Below are positions 57,030 through 64,000 of a stretch of DNA of 64,000 nt, piece after piece. Under the pieces are notes generated by a model. The model was not told the DNA's origin. It did not search any database and saw only the letters and a list, made by a program, of their open reading frames with translations. The DNA is from Phycisphaeraceae bacterium (GTDB lineage Bacteria; Planctomycetota; Phycisphaerae; Phycisphaerales; UBA1924), in the NCBI GenBank assembly GCA_015200025.1, contig CP054186.1, positions 1,674,001 to 1,738,000 of the forward strand, read 5' to 3'. Both the position numbers and the translations under genes were made by a program. How positions within the stretch are numbered: the stretch's first letter is position 1; the number at the start of each line of letters is the position of its first letter.

Positions 57030-58067
57030 ATGATCCGGTGCAAGGCGGACAACTCGATCGAGCGTGTCAAGTCCGGGGACTTTGAGTTCCCGTTGGGCGT
57101 GTACCCGGTGGAACCGCTCAAGCCCAGGGTCGGGTACACCCTGGATTTCGAGCCCTCGGACGGGGACGACGAGTCGGGCGATTGGGAAGCCTGGCCCGAC
57201 CGGTACGTGTTCGATGCCGTGGTTTCCGCGGGCCGTGTCCCGGCGCTGGTGAGAAGTTTGTTCGGGCTGATGGCCCCTCGGGTATACCCGATCCTCGACA
57301 TCCTCGGGCATGACGCGTACCGCGAGATCGACCCGTACGTGTCGTACGACCTCGTCGGGCTCGATCGGGTGATCGGGGCGGTCGCGGAGTTCCCCGCGTT
57401 CTTCTTCGAGGACGGGCTGACCGGCTTCGGGGCCATGACGGAGGAGCCGTTCTTCTATTTTTTCGTGGACGAGCACAAGATCGTCACGATCCGGGCGGAA
57501 TCGGCGATGCGCGAGCGGGTCGAGCGCGTCCTGGCGGCGTTCGACATCGAGGCGGCGGAGGACGCGGCGGGCGTGGACGCGGCGGCCCACGAGCACCGGG
57601 CGGTGCTCGCGACGTCCCCCAAAGAGCCCTGGCTCCTGGGGTTCGACGAGATCGTGGAACGGCTCCGCACGGACTGGCGTCTGGTGCTGAATATCGACGC
57701 CGAGAGCAACGTCGATGACGCGGGCAAAGACCTGGGGACCACGGCGTGGTGGTGCCGGGTGAGGGTCCCGGTCGGGGTCGAAGGTGCGACGGGGGACGGC
57801 GACGTGGAAGAGCTCGATTCGCGGTACGCCGAGGTCATCCTCGCGGCGGACCACCTCCGGGGTGCCGAGGAAGCGGCGATGGAAGCCGCCTCGAAGCTCG
57901 CGGGGCTCGAGGACAACCCGGAGTACGAGCCGTTCGTGGTTTTCGCGGATCGCATGACCCCCGACCAGCTGGAAGAGCACCTCGCGAAGGGCTCCAAAGG
58001 CAAGAAGTCGTCCAAGCCCACCCTGGCGGCGGGCAAGGTGTACCGGGCCAAGTGGGCCGACGGGTGA
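57030..58067 (+). CDS. Acidic soluble protein, unknown
   Basis: 345 residues, no signal peptide. Rich in Asp/Glu with several aromatic strands ('YVFDAVVSAGRVPALVRSLF', 'FFEDGLTGFGAMTEEPFFYFF'). C-terminal 30 residues are Lys-rich ('KGSKGKKSSKPTLAAGK'). No catalytic motif recognised. A TATGCT hexamer at 56983-56988 may be the -10, giving a leader of about 35 bases without a Shine-Dalgarno. Divergent from coaX. Confidence 0.6.
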   Translation: MIRCKADNSIERVKSGDFEFPLGVYPVEPLKPRVGYTLDFEPSDGDDESGDWEAWPDRYVFDAVVSAGRVPALVRSLFGLMAPRVYPILDILGHDAYREIDPYVSYDLVGLDRVIGAVAEFPAFFFEDGLTGFGAMTEEPFFYFFVDEHKIVTIRAESAMRERVERVLAAFDIEAAEDAAGVDAAAHEHRAVLATSPKEPWLLGFDEIVERLRTDWRLVLNIDAESNVDDAGKDLGTTAWWCRVRVPVGVEGATGDGDVEELDSRYAEVILAADHLRGAEEAAMEAASKLAGLEDNPEYEPFVVFADRMTPDQLEEHLAKGSKGKKSSKPTLAAGKVYRAKWADG

Positions 58068-58529
58068 TCGTGGCGTAAGTCTCTGATAAACAAGGACTTG
58101 CGAAGTGATTCTCGGATCGTTTCGGGGGGTGTCGGCGGCGGGGCGTGGAACCCGTCGGGCCGGGGGGCGTCAGAAGGCTCTTCACCGCGGCGCCGGCGTG
58201 AGGGGGCGTTCGGCGGTCGCGGAGGGGAGGGCGCACGGGCGTCGGGCGTCGGGCGGGGTGAGGTGGAAAGGTCTGTGAGCGAGGGTTGCAATCGCGGGAC
58301 GGCGGCGGTATGTTGCCGACCCGAAATCGAGTGGCCGACGGGTGTTCCGTACCGCGAGGGGCTCGAATCACGAATCCGGGTAGTGGCCCGGGCGCGTGGA
58401 AGAGAAGGGAGGGGTGGGGGGTTGACCACCGGGAAAGAGCGGCGACGATAGCCGCTCGTGTGTGGACCTTGTGTGACCCGCCCCGACGGGGCCGTTGGAA
58501 GAATGGCCGATCGGAAGTGGAGACTGTCG
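58068..58529 (+). other. 462-base intergenic region with one good promoter
   Basis: No gene is supported. A promoter is seen at 58286-58314 (separate entry). An AT-richer patch at 58070-58115 follows the upstream stop without a terminator hairpin. The rest is GC-rich with short GGGCGTC duplications near 58240. Confidence 0.6.
58286..58314 (+). promoter_or_regulatory. Promoter TTGCAA-N17-TATGTT for secretin gene
   Basis: -35 TTGCAA (58286-58291) and -10 TATGTT (58309-58314) with a 17-base spacer. Transcription would start near 58321, leaving a leader of about 210 bases. Confidence 0.55.
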
Positions 58530-61500
58530 ATGTCGAAGAGCGAACCGCTGTCCGCCCGAACGCTTGTGACCGCCGCCGGTCTTCTGATCGCCGTCCCGGT
58601 GTCGGTGTCCCCGGCGTGGGGCGAGCCCGAGGCCCGGGTGGGCGGTGAGAAAGCCCGGTGGTCGACCGCGTCGGCGGCGCTGAAGGAGGCGTCGGACCTC
58701 CTCGCGGTGAGCAAGGTCGTCCGGGCGAAGGCCGTGCTGGTCGAGCTGACGGGCGAGTCGTGGTCGCTGTCGGACGCGGAGCGTCGCGAGGCGCTGTCGC
58801 TGCTCAAGGCGGTCGAGGAGCGTTCCCGCGGGATGGGGCGGTACGAGGTGAGCCTGCAGAAGGCCGAGCTGGGGCTGGAGACGCGCGACCTGCGAGAGGC
58901 CGAGTCGCACGCGAAGGCGGTGGCGCACGCCAAGGCCGCGTCGGTCGACGAGCGGCGTCGGGCCGACGAGGTGCTGGCGAAGGTGGACGCGGCGCGTCAG
59001 GAACTGTCGCCCAAGGTGGCGTCGGCGGTGCGATCGGCGATCAACGCCTACGACTCGGGCGAGTACGAGCGTTCGAAGGCGATCTTGGACGTGGTGCTGC
59101 GGTCGGGCATCGAGCTGGCGTCGGACCAGCGCGGGCTGGTGGACGATTACGCGCAGCGGATCGTGGAGATCGAGCAGTCCCGCGGGCGGGCGTTCGGCGG
59201 CGCGGCGGCGGGGATGCTCCAGCCGGGGGTCATCCGGAAGCGCGAGGACGCGCCCGCGAAGGAGCCCGAGCCCGAGACCTTCCCCGCGCTGGCGGCGGCC
59301 CCGGCCCAGCCGGCGGCGGCGCCCGCGGCGGCGGGCCAGCCCGACGTGGTGGCGGACGCGCGCAAAGCGGCGTCGGCCGAGGTCCTCCAGCGTGCCGAGG
59401 AGTCGTTCAACGCCAAGCGGTTCTCCGAGGCCCTCGCGGGGTACGAGCGTGCGAAGCGCGAGTTCGCCGACCTCCTGAGCCCCGAGCAGGCGTTGACCGT
59501 GGATCAGCGGATCGCGGCGAGTCGGCTCGAACTCCGCCGCGACGTGGGGCCCGAGGGCGGGGCGCTCGACCAGTTCAAGGGCGACGTGTCGCAGCGCAAG
59601 CAGCAGTTCCTGGCGGAGTTCCGCAACTACCTCGCCAACGCGGCGGCGGCGCGCGAGGCCGGGGACGTCGACAACGCGACGCGGCTCTTGGCCGAAGCGT
59701 CTCTGGTGCTGGCCAAGAACGGCGACGTGTGCACGGAGCAGGAGCGGTCGGACTTCCGCCGGCAGGTGAGCGAGGCGCAGGCGGACGTGGCCAAGACCCG
59801 CGACGCGATCGCGGCGTCGGAGGCGTCGGAGCGTGAGCGGGCGCTGCGGACGCAGGCCGAGGAGGTCCGTCTCCGCGGGAGCCAGGAGCGGGCGCAGAAG
59901 ATCCGGGAGAACATCGACCGGGTGCGGGCGCTCCAGCGCGAGCGCAAGTACGGCGAGGCGCTTCAGGTCGTCAACCAGATCCTGTTCCTCGACCCGCTCA
60001 ACCCCACCGGGCTGCTGCTGCGTGACGTGCTGAGCGACATGCAGACGTACGCGGCGTACAACCAGAAGATGGACCGCCTCTCGCGCGACCTGGCGCAGAC
60101 GACCATCGACAACCTCGACGCGCTGATCCCGCCGAAGAACATCGTCGACTACCCGGCGGAGTGGCCCAACATCACCGAACTCCGCGGGGAGCCCGTGGCG
60201 TTCCAGGAGACGCCCGAGAACCGCCAGATGATCGCGCGGCTCTCGACGCAGCGGATCCCCAAGGCGGACTTCCCCGAGGTCCCGCTCGAGGCGGCGCTGG
60301 CCTACGTGCAGCGTGTGGGCAACGTGAACATGGACGTGGACTGGGCCTCGCTCGAGAGCGTGGGCATCCAGAAGGACACGACGGTCTCGCTCAACATCAC
60401 CAACCCGACGCTCAAGGTCGTGCTCGACCGCGTGCTCGACAAGGTGAGCACCTCGACGGACATCAACTCCCGCGCGGGGTGGACGGTCAACGACGGGGTC
60501 CTGCAGGTCGCGTCCGAGGAGATGCTCCGGCGGAACACCATCATGGTGATCTACGACATCCGCGACCTCCTGCTCGAGATCCGCGACAAGACCAACGCCC
60601 CGACCTTCGACCTCAACAGCGCGTTCCAGTCCGGCGGCGGCGGCGGCGGCGGGCAGAGCCCCTTCCAGAACCAGGGCCAGCAGGATCAGGGCGGGCCGCA
60701 GCGCCCCCTCGAGGACCGCATCCGCGACCTGCGGACCATCATCACCGAGCAGGTCGACCGCGACGGGTGGCAGGACAACGGCGGGAACACCGGGACGATC
60801 CAGGTCTGGCAGGGCAACCTGATCATCCGCAACACGCCGAGGAACCACCGCGAGATCGAGGGCCTGCTGAGCCAGCTCCGCAAGGTCCGGAACCTGCAGA
60901 TCAACGTCGAGGCGAGGTTCCTGCTGGTCAACCAGGACTTCTTCGAACAGATCGGCTTCGACGTGGACGTGTACCTCAACGCCCGCGGGAACCAGGTCCG
61001 GTTCCTCCGCGGGTTCGATTACGCGTCGATGCCGTCGGACTTCTTCGACGATCAGGGCCGCCTGCGCCGCACCGTCGGCTCGGGCACCCCGGTCATCGAC
61101 ACCGACGGCGACGGGATCCCCGACTCCCCGATCCCGCCCGGCGCGGGCGGCGGCATCGGCGTGGTCCCGCCGGAGAACTTCACCCCCGTGGGGATCATCA
61201 ACCGCTCGCTGGGGATCACCTCGGGCCTGATGAACTCGAGCTTCGCCAACGAGATCCGGGCGGCGGGCCCGGCGCTGGGGATCTCGGGGACCTTCCTCGA
61301 CGACATCCAGGTCGACTTCCTCGTCGAGGCGACGCAGGCCGACCGGCGCAGCGTGACGGTGACGGCGCCGCGGCTGACGTTCACCAACGGTCAGTTCGCC
61401 AACATGTACGTCGCGACACAGGTCGCGTACGTCTCGGACCTGACCCCGCAGGTCTCGGAAGGGTCGGCGGCGTTCGACGCCCAGATCGGGTACGCCAACG

Positions 61501-61976
61501 AGGGCGTGCGCCTGGTGGTCGGCGGAACAATCTCGTCGGACCGCCGGTACGTGACGCTCGACGTTGAGACCCAGGTCAGCCAGCTCAAGAGGCCGTTCCG
61601 CGTCCGCGAGATCAACGCGGTCGTGGCGGGCGCGGGCGGCGGCGGCGGCGGCATCATCCAGTCGGGTTCGGTCGGTTCGTTCGTCGAACTGCCCGAGACG
61701 ACGGTGCAGTCGGTCTCGACGATCGTGACGGTGCCCGACCAGGGCACGCTGCTCCTGGGCGGGCAGCGCGTCGCGAGCGAGGTCGAGGTCGAGTCGGGCG
61801 TCCCCGTCCTCTCGAAGATCCCGATCCTCAACCGCTTCTTCTCGAACCGCGCGCTCTCGAAGGAAGACCGCACGCTGATGATGCTCATCAAGCCGACGGT
61901 CCTCATCCAGGACGAGCAGGAGGACCGGGCGTACCCCGGCCTGCGGGACGCGGTACGCGCGGGGATCGGCGGGTAA
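58530..61976 (+). CDS. GspD/PilQ-type secretin with TPR-rich N-terminus
   Basis: 1148 residues. Forms the outer-membrane pore of a type II secretion or type IV pilus system. Signal peptide 1-32. Residues 40-540 are helical repeats and coiled coil ('YEVSLQKAELGLETRDLREA', 'FSEALAGYERAKREFADL'). An STN-like N-domain starts near 590 ('VPLEAALAYVQRVGNVNMDV'). The secretin core is 'VTVTAPRLTFTNGQFANMYV', 'VRLVVGGTISSDRRYVTLDV', 'VPDQGTLLLGGQRV' and 'VPVLSKIPILNRFFSNR'. GGAG seven bases before this ATG favours it over ATG 58503. A terminator follows. Confidence 0.9.
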   Translation: MSKSEPLSARTLVTAAGLLIAVPVSVSPAWGEPEARVGGEKARWSTASAALKEASDLLAVSKVVRAKAVLVELTGESWSLSDAERREALSLLKAVEERSRGMGRYEVSLQKAELGLETRDLREAESHAKAVAHAKAASVDERRRADEVLAKVDAARQELSPKVASAVRSAINAYDSGEYERSKAILDVVLRSGIELASDQRGLVDDYAQRIVEIEQSRGRAFGGAAAGMLQPGVIRKREDAPAKEPEPETFPALAAAPAQPAAAPAAAGQPDVVADARKAASAEVLQRAEESFNAKRFSEALAGYERAKREFADLLSPEQALTVDQRIAASRLELRRDVGPEGGALDQFKGDVSQRKQQFLAEFRNYLANAAAAREAGDVDNATRLLAEASLVLAKNGDVCTEQERSDFRRQVSEAQADVAKTRDAIAASEASERERALRTQAEEVRLRGSQERAQKIRENIDRVRALQRERKYGEALQVVNQILFLDPLNPTGLLLRDVLSDMQTYAAYNQKMDRLSRDLAQTTIDNLDALIPPKNIVDYPAEWPNITELRGEPVAFQETPENRQMIARLSTQRIPKADFPEVPLEAALAYVQRVGNVNMDVDWASLESVGIQKDTTVSLNITNPTLKVVLDRVLDKVSTSTDINSRAGWTVNDGVLQVASEEMLRRNTIMVIYDIRDLLLEIRDKTNAPTFDLNSAFQSGGGGGGGQSPFQNQGQQDQGGPQRPLEDRIRDLRTIITEQVDRDGWQDNGGNTGTIQVWQGNLIIRNTPRNHREIEGLLSQLRKVRNLQINVEARFLLVNQDFFEQIGFDVDVYLNARGNQVRFLRGFDYASMPSDFFDDQGRLRRTVGSGTPVIDTDGDGIPDSPIPPGAGGGIGVVPPENFTPVGIINRSLGITSGLMNSSFANEIRAAGPALGISGTFLDDIQVDFLVEATQADRRSVTVTAPRLTFTNGQFANMYVATQVAYVSDLTPQVSEGSAAFDAQIGYANEGVRLVVGGTISSDRRYVTLDVETQVSQLKRPFRVREINAVVAGAGGGGGGIIQSGSVGSFVELPETTVQSVSTIVTVPDQGTLLLGGQRVASEVEVESGVPVLSKIPILNRFFSNRALSKEDRTLMMLIKPTVLIQDEQEDRAYPGLRDAVRAGIGG

Positions 61977-62022
61977 CACGACCCGTCCCGGGCGGAGTCC
62001 CGGCGGGCGATGATCGCAGCTC

Positions 62023-62060
62023 AAGGCCCGTGCCGCGTCGGCGGCGCGGGCCTTTCTCGT
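62023..62060 (+). terminator. Hairpin terminator after secretin gene
   Basis: A 14-bp stem (one G-T pair) from AAGGCCCG to CGGGCCTT, loop GTCG, followed by a short TCTCGT. The T-tract is weak. Confidence 0.65.
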
Positions 62061-62174
62061 AACACCCGGGCCGTCCGGCGCGGGCTCGGGCGTCCGGGTT
62101 CGCGTCCGGCCCGCGGGGGCACTAGAATGGGCGTTGATCGAGCCCCGCGGGGCGTTCAAGGGAATGAGGTGCGC

Positions 62175-62534
62175 ATGGCAACGGCGAACTCCAGGCTCCG
62201 CGTGCGACGTCAGGACGGGGTCATCATCGTCGAGTTTATCGACCGGAACATCCTCGACGAGGCGAACATCCAGATGATCGGGGAAGAGATCACGGCCCTG
62301 GTCGATTCCGAGGCGAACCCCAAGCTCCTCGTCTCCTTCGCGAACGTGGACCACCTCTCGAGCGCGGCGCTGGGCACGCTGATCACCGTCAACAACCGCG
62401 TCCGTCCCAAGAACGGTCAGTTGAAGCTGGCGAACATCGACCCGCAGATCTACGAGGTCTTTGTGATCACACGGCTCAATAAGTTGTTCTCGATCCACGG
62501 GACCACCGAGGAAGCCCTCAAGAGTTTCACCTGA
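62175..62534 (+). CDS. STAS-domain anti-sigma factor antagonist
   Basis: 119 residues. RsbV/SpoIIAA-like single STAS domain: 'VIIVEFIDRNILDEANIQMI', phosphorylatable Ser in 'VDHLSSAALGTLITVNNR', and 'GQLKLANIDPQIYEVFVITR'. GAGG lies before the ATG and TAGAAT is at 62123-62128. In partner switching it binds the anti-sigma kinase when unphosphorylated. The downstream gene is that kinase type, 48 bases away. Confidence 0.92.
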   Translation: MATANSRLRVRRQDGVIIVEFIDRNILDEANIQMIGEEITALVDSEANPKLLVSFANVDHLSSAALGTLITVNNRVRPKNGQLKLANIDPQIYEVFVITRLNKLFSIHGTTEEALKSFT

Positions 62535-62582
62535 CTGCCCGAGGCGGATCGCGCGGGCCCGGCCCGCGCGGGCGGCGGACCC

Positions 62583-63056
62583 ATGCCGGCGAACAAGCCC
62601 AACACCACCGACGCGACGAACGGCGGGCCGGCCCCGTCACCCGGGGCCGACGCGGGCGCGGTCACGCTCGGGAACGATCCGACGCTCAGCGAGGCCGTCC
62701 AGAACGCCGTCGTTGAGGCGATGGACCGGCACGGGTACGGGAAAGCCTCGCGGTTCGCGGTCCGTCTCGCGCTGGCCGAGGCGATCGCCAACGCGTTCCA
62801 CCACGGGCACCGTGGGCTGCCCGCGGGGACGACCATCGGCGTGGAGTACCGGGTGAACGGCTCGACGGTCTGGATCGCGGTCGAGGATCAGGGGCCGGGG
62901 TTCGACCCCGCCAAGGTGCCCGACCCGACGCTGGACGAGAACCTCGAACAGCCTTCGGGCCGGGGGCTAATGCTGATCCGGGCGTACATGACACGCGTGG
63001 CGCACGCCGGGCGTGGGAACCGCCTCGAGATGGCGTACGACAAGCCCGCGGGGTGA
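62583..63056 (+). CDS. RsbW-like anti-sigma/serine kinase (HATPase_c_2)
   Basis: 157 residues. GHKL ATPase fold: N-box 'LALAEAIANAFHHGHRG', G1 'VEDQGPGFDPAKVPDP' and G2 'SGRGLMLIRAYM'. Phosphorylates the STAS antagonist and sequesters a sigma factor in the classic pathway. The N-terminal 30 residues are Pro/Asn/Ala-rich. No RsbU-type phosphatase or sigma-B-type gene is in the window, so the target is unknown; in planctomycetes the module may control something other than sigma (inference). Confidence 0.92.
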   Translation: MPANKPNTTDATNGGPAPSPGADAGAVTLGNDPTLSEAVQNAVVEAMDRHGYGKASRFAVRLALAEAIANAFHHGHRGLPAGTTIGVEYRVNGSTVWIAVEDQGPGFDPAKVPDPTLDENLEQPSGRGLMLIRAYMTRVAHAGRGNRLEMAYDKPAG

Positions 63057-63101
63057 TCCCGTCGGGCTTGGGTCGGGGTTGAGCGGCCGTGGCTTCTCGG
63101 G

Positions 63102-64000
63102 TCAGTCGCACCCACGTTCGAAGGCTTCGAGGAACGCGTCGAGGTCGAAGAAATCGAGGAAGCCGTCCTGATTGAAATCGGCCTCGGGCAGCCCCTGCTC
63201 GAAGTTGGCGAGGTAGAGGTCGAGGTCGAAGAAATCGATGAAGAGGTCACCGTTGGCGTCGGGCGAGCCCGGGCCGCCGGGGTAGCGGGCGGGGTCGGCG
63301 GGGTCGGTGCAGACGGCGAGTTCGTCGCCGTCGAACCACCCGTCCCCGTCACGATCGAGCCCGAGTCGGGCCTGGGTGCCACGATGAACGGCGGTGACGA
63401 CGACGGGCGACGCGGGCGAGGCCGAGGCGAGCAGGGCGGCGTGCGTGGTCGACGCGCCGGCGAGGTCCAGGTTCCAGGTGTTGTTCCCGGCGTAGGCGTG
63501 CCCGGCTCTCCGACCGGCGCTGGTGGCGCGGGCGACCAGGCCGATCCGCTGCTGGTTCGCCTGCGTGAGGAGGGTCGTGAGGACCGCGTTCTGCTGGGCC
63601 GTGGGCGGGCCGATCAGCGTGAGCTGGGTCCCGACGGCGGCGTGGGAGTCCTGGCTGAGCGGCCCCGGCGGTTCGAGCGGGCTGGTGGGCGAGCCGGGGG
63701 GGAGGTCCGAGCCGCTCAGGGCGAGCGAGAAGGCCACCAGGTCGGCGACTTCCTGATCGGAGCGCACGGTGAACACCGGCTCGGAGACGAAGCGTTCGAT
63801 GGAATCGACCGACCCGTCGTGGAGGAACCCGAAACCGGCGGTGTTGCGCGGGCGGGTGGTGTTGAACCCGCCCTTCTGGTACGCGTTACGGAACTGCGGC
63901 ACCTTGGTGGAGATGTTGGTGGTGCCGTCGACGGTGACGAGGGCGAGGTGCCGCTCGCCCATGGGGCCGGGCGGGATGGGCGTGTAGATGTTGCCGACGA
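63102..64000 (-). CDS. Surface protein with cytochrome-peroxidase-like segment and dockerin-like tail, 5' end outside window
   Basis: The frame is open to the right edge; 298 C-terminal residues are visible. 'FRNAYQKGGFNTTRPRNTAG' and 'FGFLHDGSVDSIERFV' match the C-terminal part of di-haem cytochrome c peroxidase-like (MauG-type) proteins of planctomycetes. It then has 'LGLDRDGDGWFDGDEL' (calcium loop) and two dockerin-like EF-hands: 'DANGDLFIDFFDLDLYLANF' and 'DFNQDGFLDFFDLDAFLEAF', ending ERGCD. The CxxCH haem sites would lie upstream. Exported; the tail may attach it to the surface. Confidence 0.65.
   Translation of the reverse strand, partial: VGNIYTPIPPGPMGERHLALVTVDGTTNISTKVPQFRNAYQKGGFNTTRPRNTAGFGFLHDGSVDSIERFVSEPVFTVRSDQEVADLVAFSLALSGSDLPPGSPTSPLEPPGPLSQDSHAAVGTQLTLIGPPTAQQNAVLTTLLTQANQQRIGLVARATSAGRRAGHAYAGNNTWNLDLAGASTTHAALLASASPASPVVVTAVHRGTQARLGLDRDGDGWFDGDELAVCTDPADPARYPGGPGSPDANGDLFIDFFDLDLYLANFEQGLPEADFNQDGFLDFFDLDAFLEAFERGCD

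Noticed and set aside
58368..62498. 1376-residue open frame antisense to the secretin gene
   Set aside because: Its sequence is Arg/Leu/Val/Asp-rich frame-shadow text without domains, while the sense strand encodes a clear secretin. Long antisense frames are expected at this GC content.

Overview
The window is very GC-rich (about 70% by eye) and densely coded on both strands. It looks like a chromosomal segment of a planctomycete, most likely class Phycisphaerae. The reasons are the combination of lipoproteins and FG-GAP/dockerin-like surface proteins with 'DxNxDG..DFxD' repeats, a secretin fused to a TPR-rich N-terminus, prepilin-type proteins, a DUF5117-type metalloprotease, LpxL-type lipid A acylation and several small unrecognised proteins. 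The taxonomic call is inference. I see no rRNA, tRNA, CRISPR array, transposase or prophage. 56 protein genes are called; the first and last run off the window edges.

Layout. 0-6 kb: methyltransferase fragment, NTF2-like protein, an adenylate-kinase-like fusion, GAPDH, a BshC-like protein and a family 2 glycosyltransferase. 6-16 kb: secreted protein, leuS, an ECF sigma/anti-sigma pair, purB and a tail-fibre-like secreted protein. 16-25 kb: coiled-coil envelope protein, lipid A acyltransferase, receiver-only response regulator, two small proteins (one a cysteine-less FmdB relative), a GH2 hydrolase, a Fic AMPylase and a HMCES/YedK-type SRAP protein. 25-28 kb: a lipoprotein, then a small accessory cassette (pseudopilin, Cys-rich secreted protein, membrane-anchored protein) behind a promoter containing a C14 tract. 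28-39 kb: lactate permease, orphan nuoF, zinc metalloprotease, nadE and acs (divergent). 39-46 kb: HlyD/FtsX export pair, glycosyltransferase, three small proteins, then a secreted FG-GAP/dockerin protein followed by two paralogous lipoproteins. 46-49 kb: two methyltransferases and a GT4 glycosyltransferase, a short surface-glycan cluster. 49-57 kb: dipeptidase, BFD-like ferredoxin, papain-like lipoprotein, Arg/Gly-rich secreted protein, RluA-type pseudouridine synthase, membrane TPR-like protein, a degenerate MnmE-like GTPase and a CoaX pantothenate kinase. 57-64 kb: unknown protein, TPR-secretin, a STAS/HATPase partner-switch pair and the C-terminal end of a dockerin-tailed surface protein.

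The strongest global signal is regulatory. Eighteen genes on both strands carry a TAnnnT hexamer ending 5-8 nt before their start codon and lack a Shine-Dalgarno sequence, which is the signature of leaderless transcription. Internal operon genes and most secreted-protein genes instead carry GGAG-type ribosome binding sites. This pattern also settles several ambiguous starts (lctP, the BshC-like gene and the 42 kb glycosyltransferase). Other items worth following are a possibly phase-variable promoter, an AdkA/NDT-like fusion, an MnmE-like GTPase with a broken NKxD motif, and a CoaX lacking its DxGNT aspartate.
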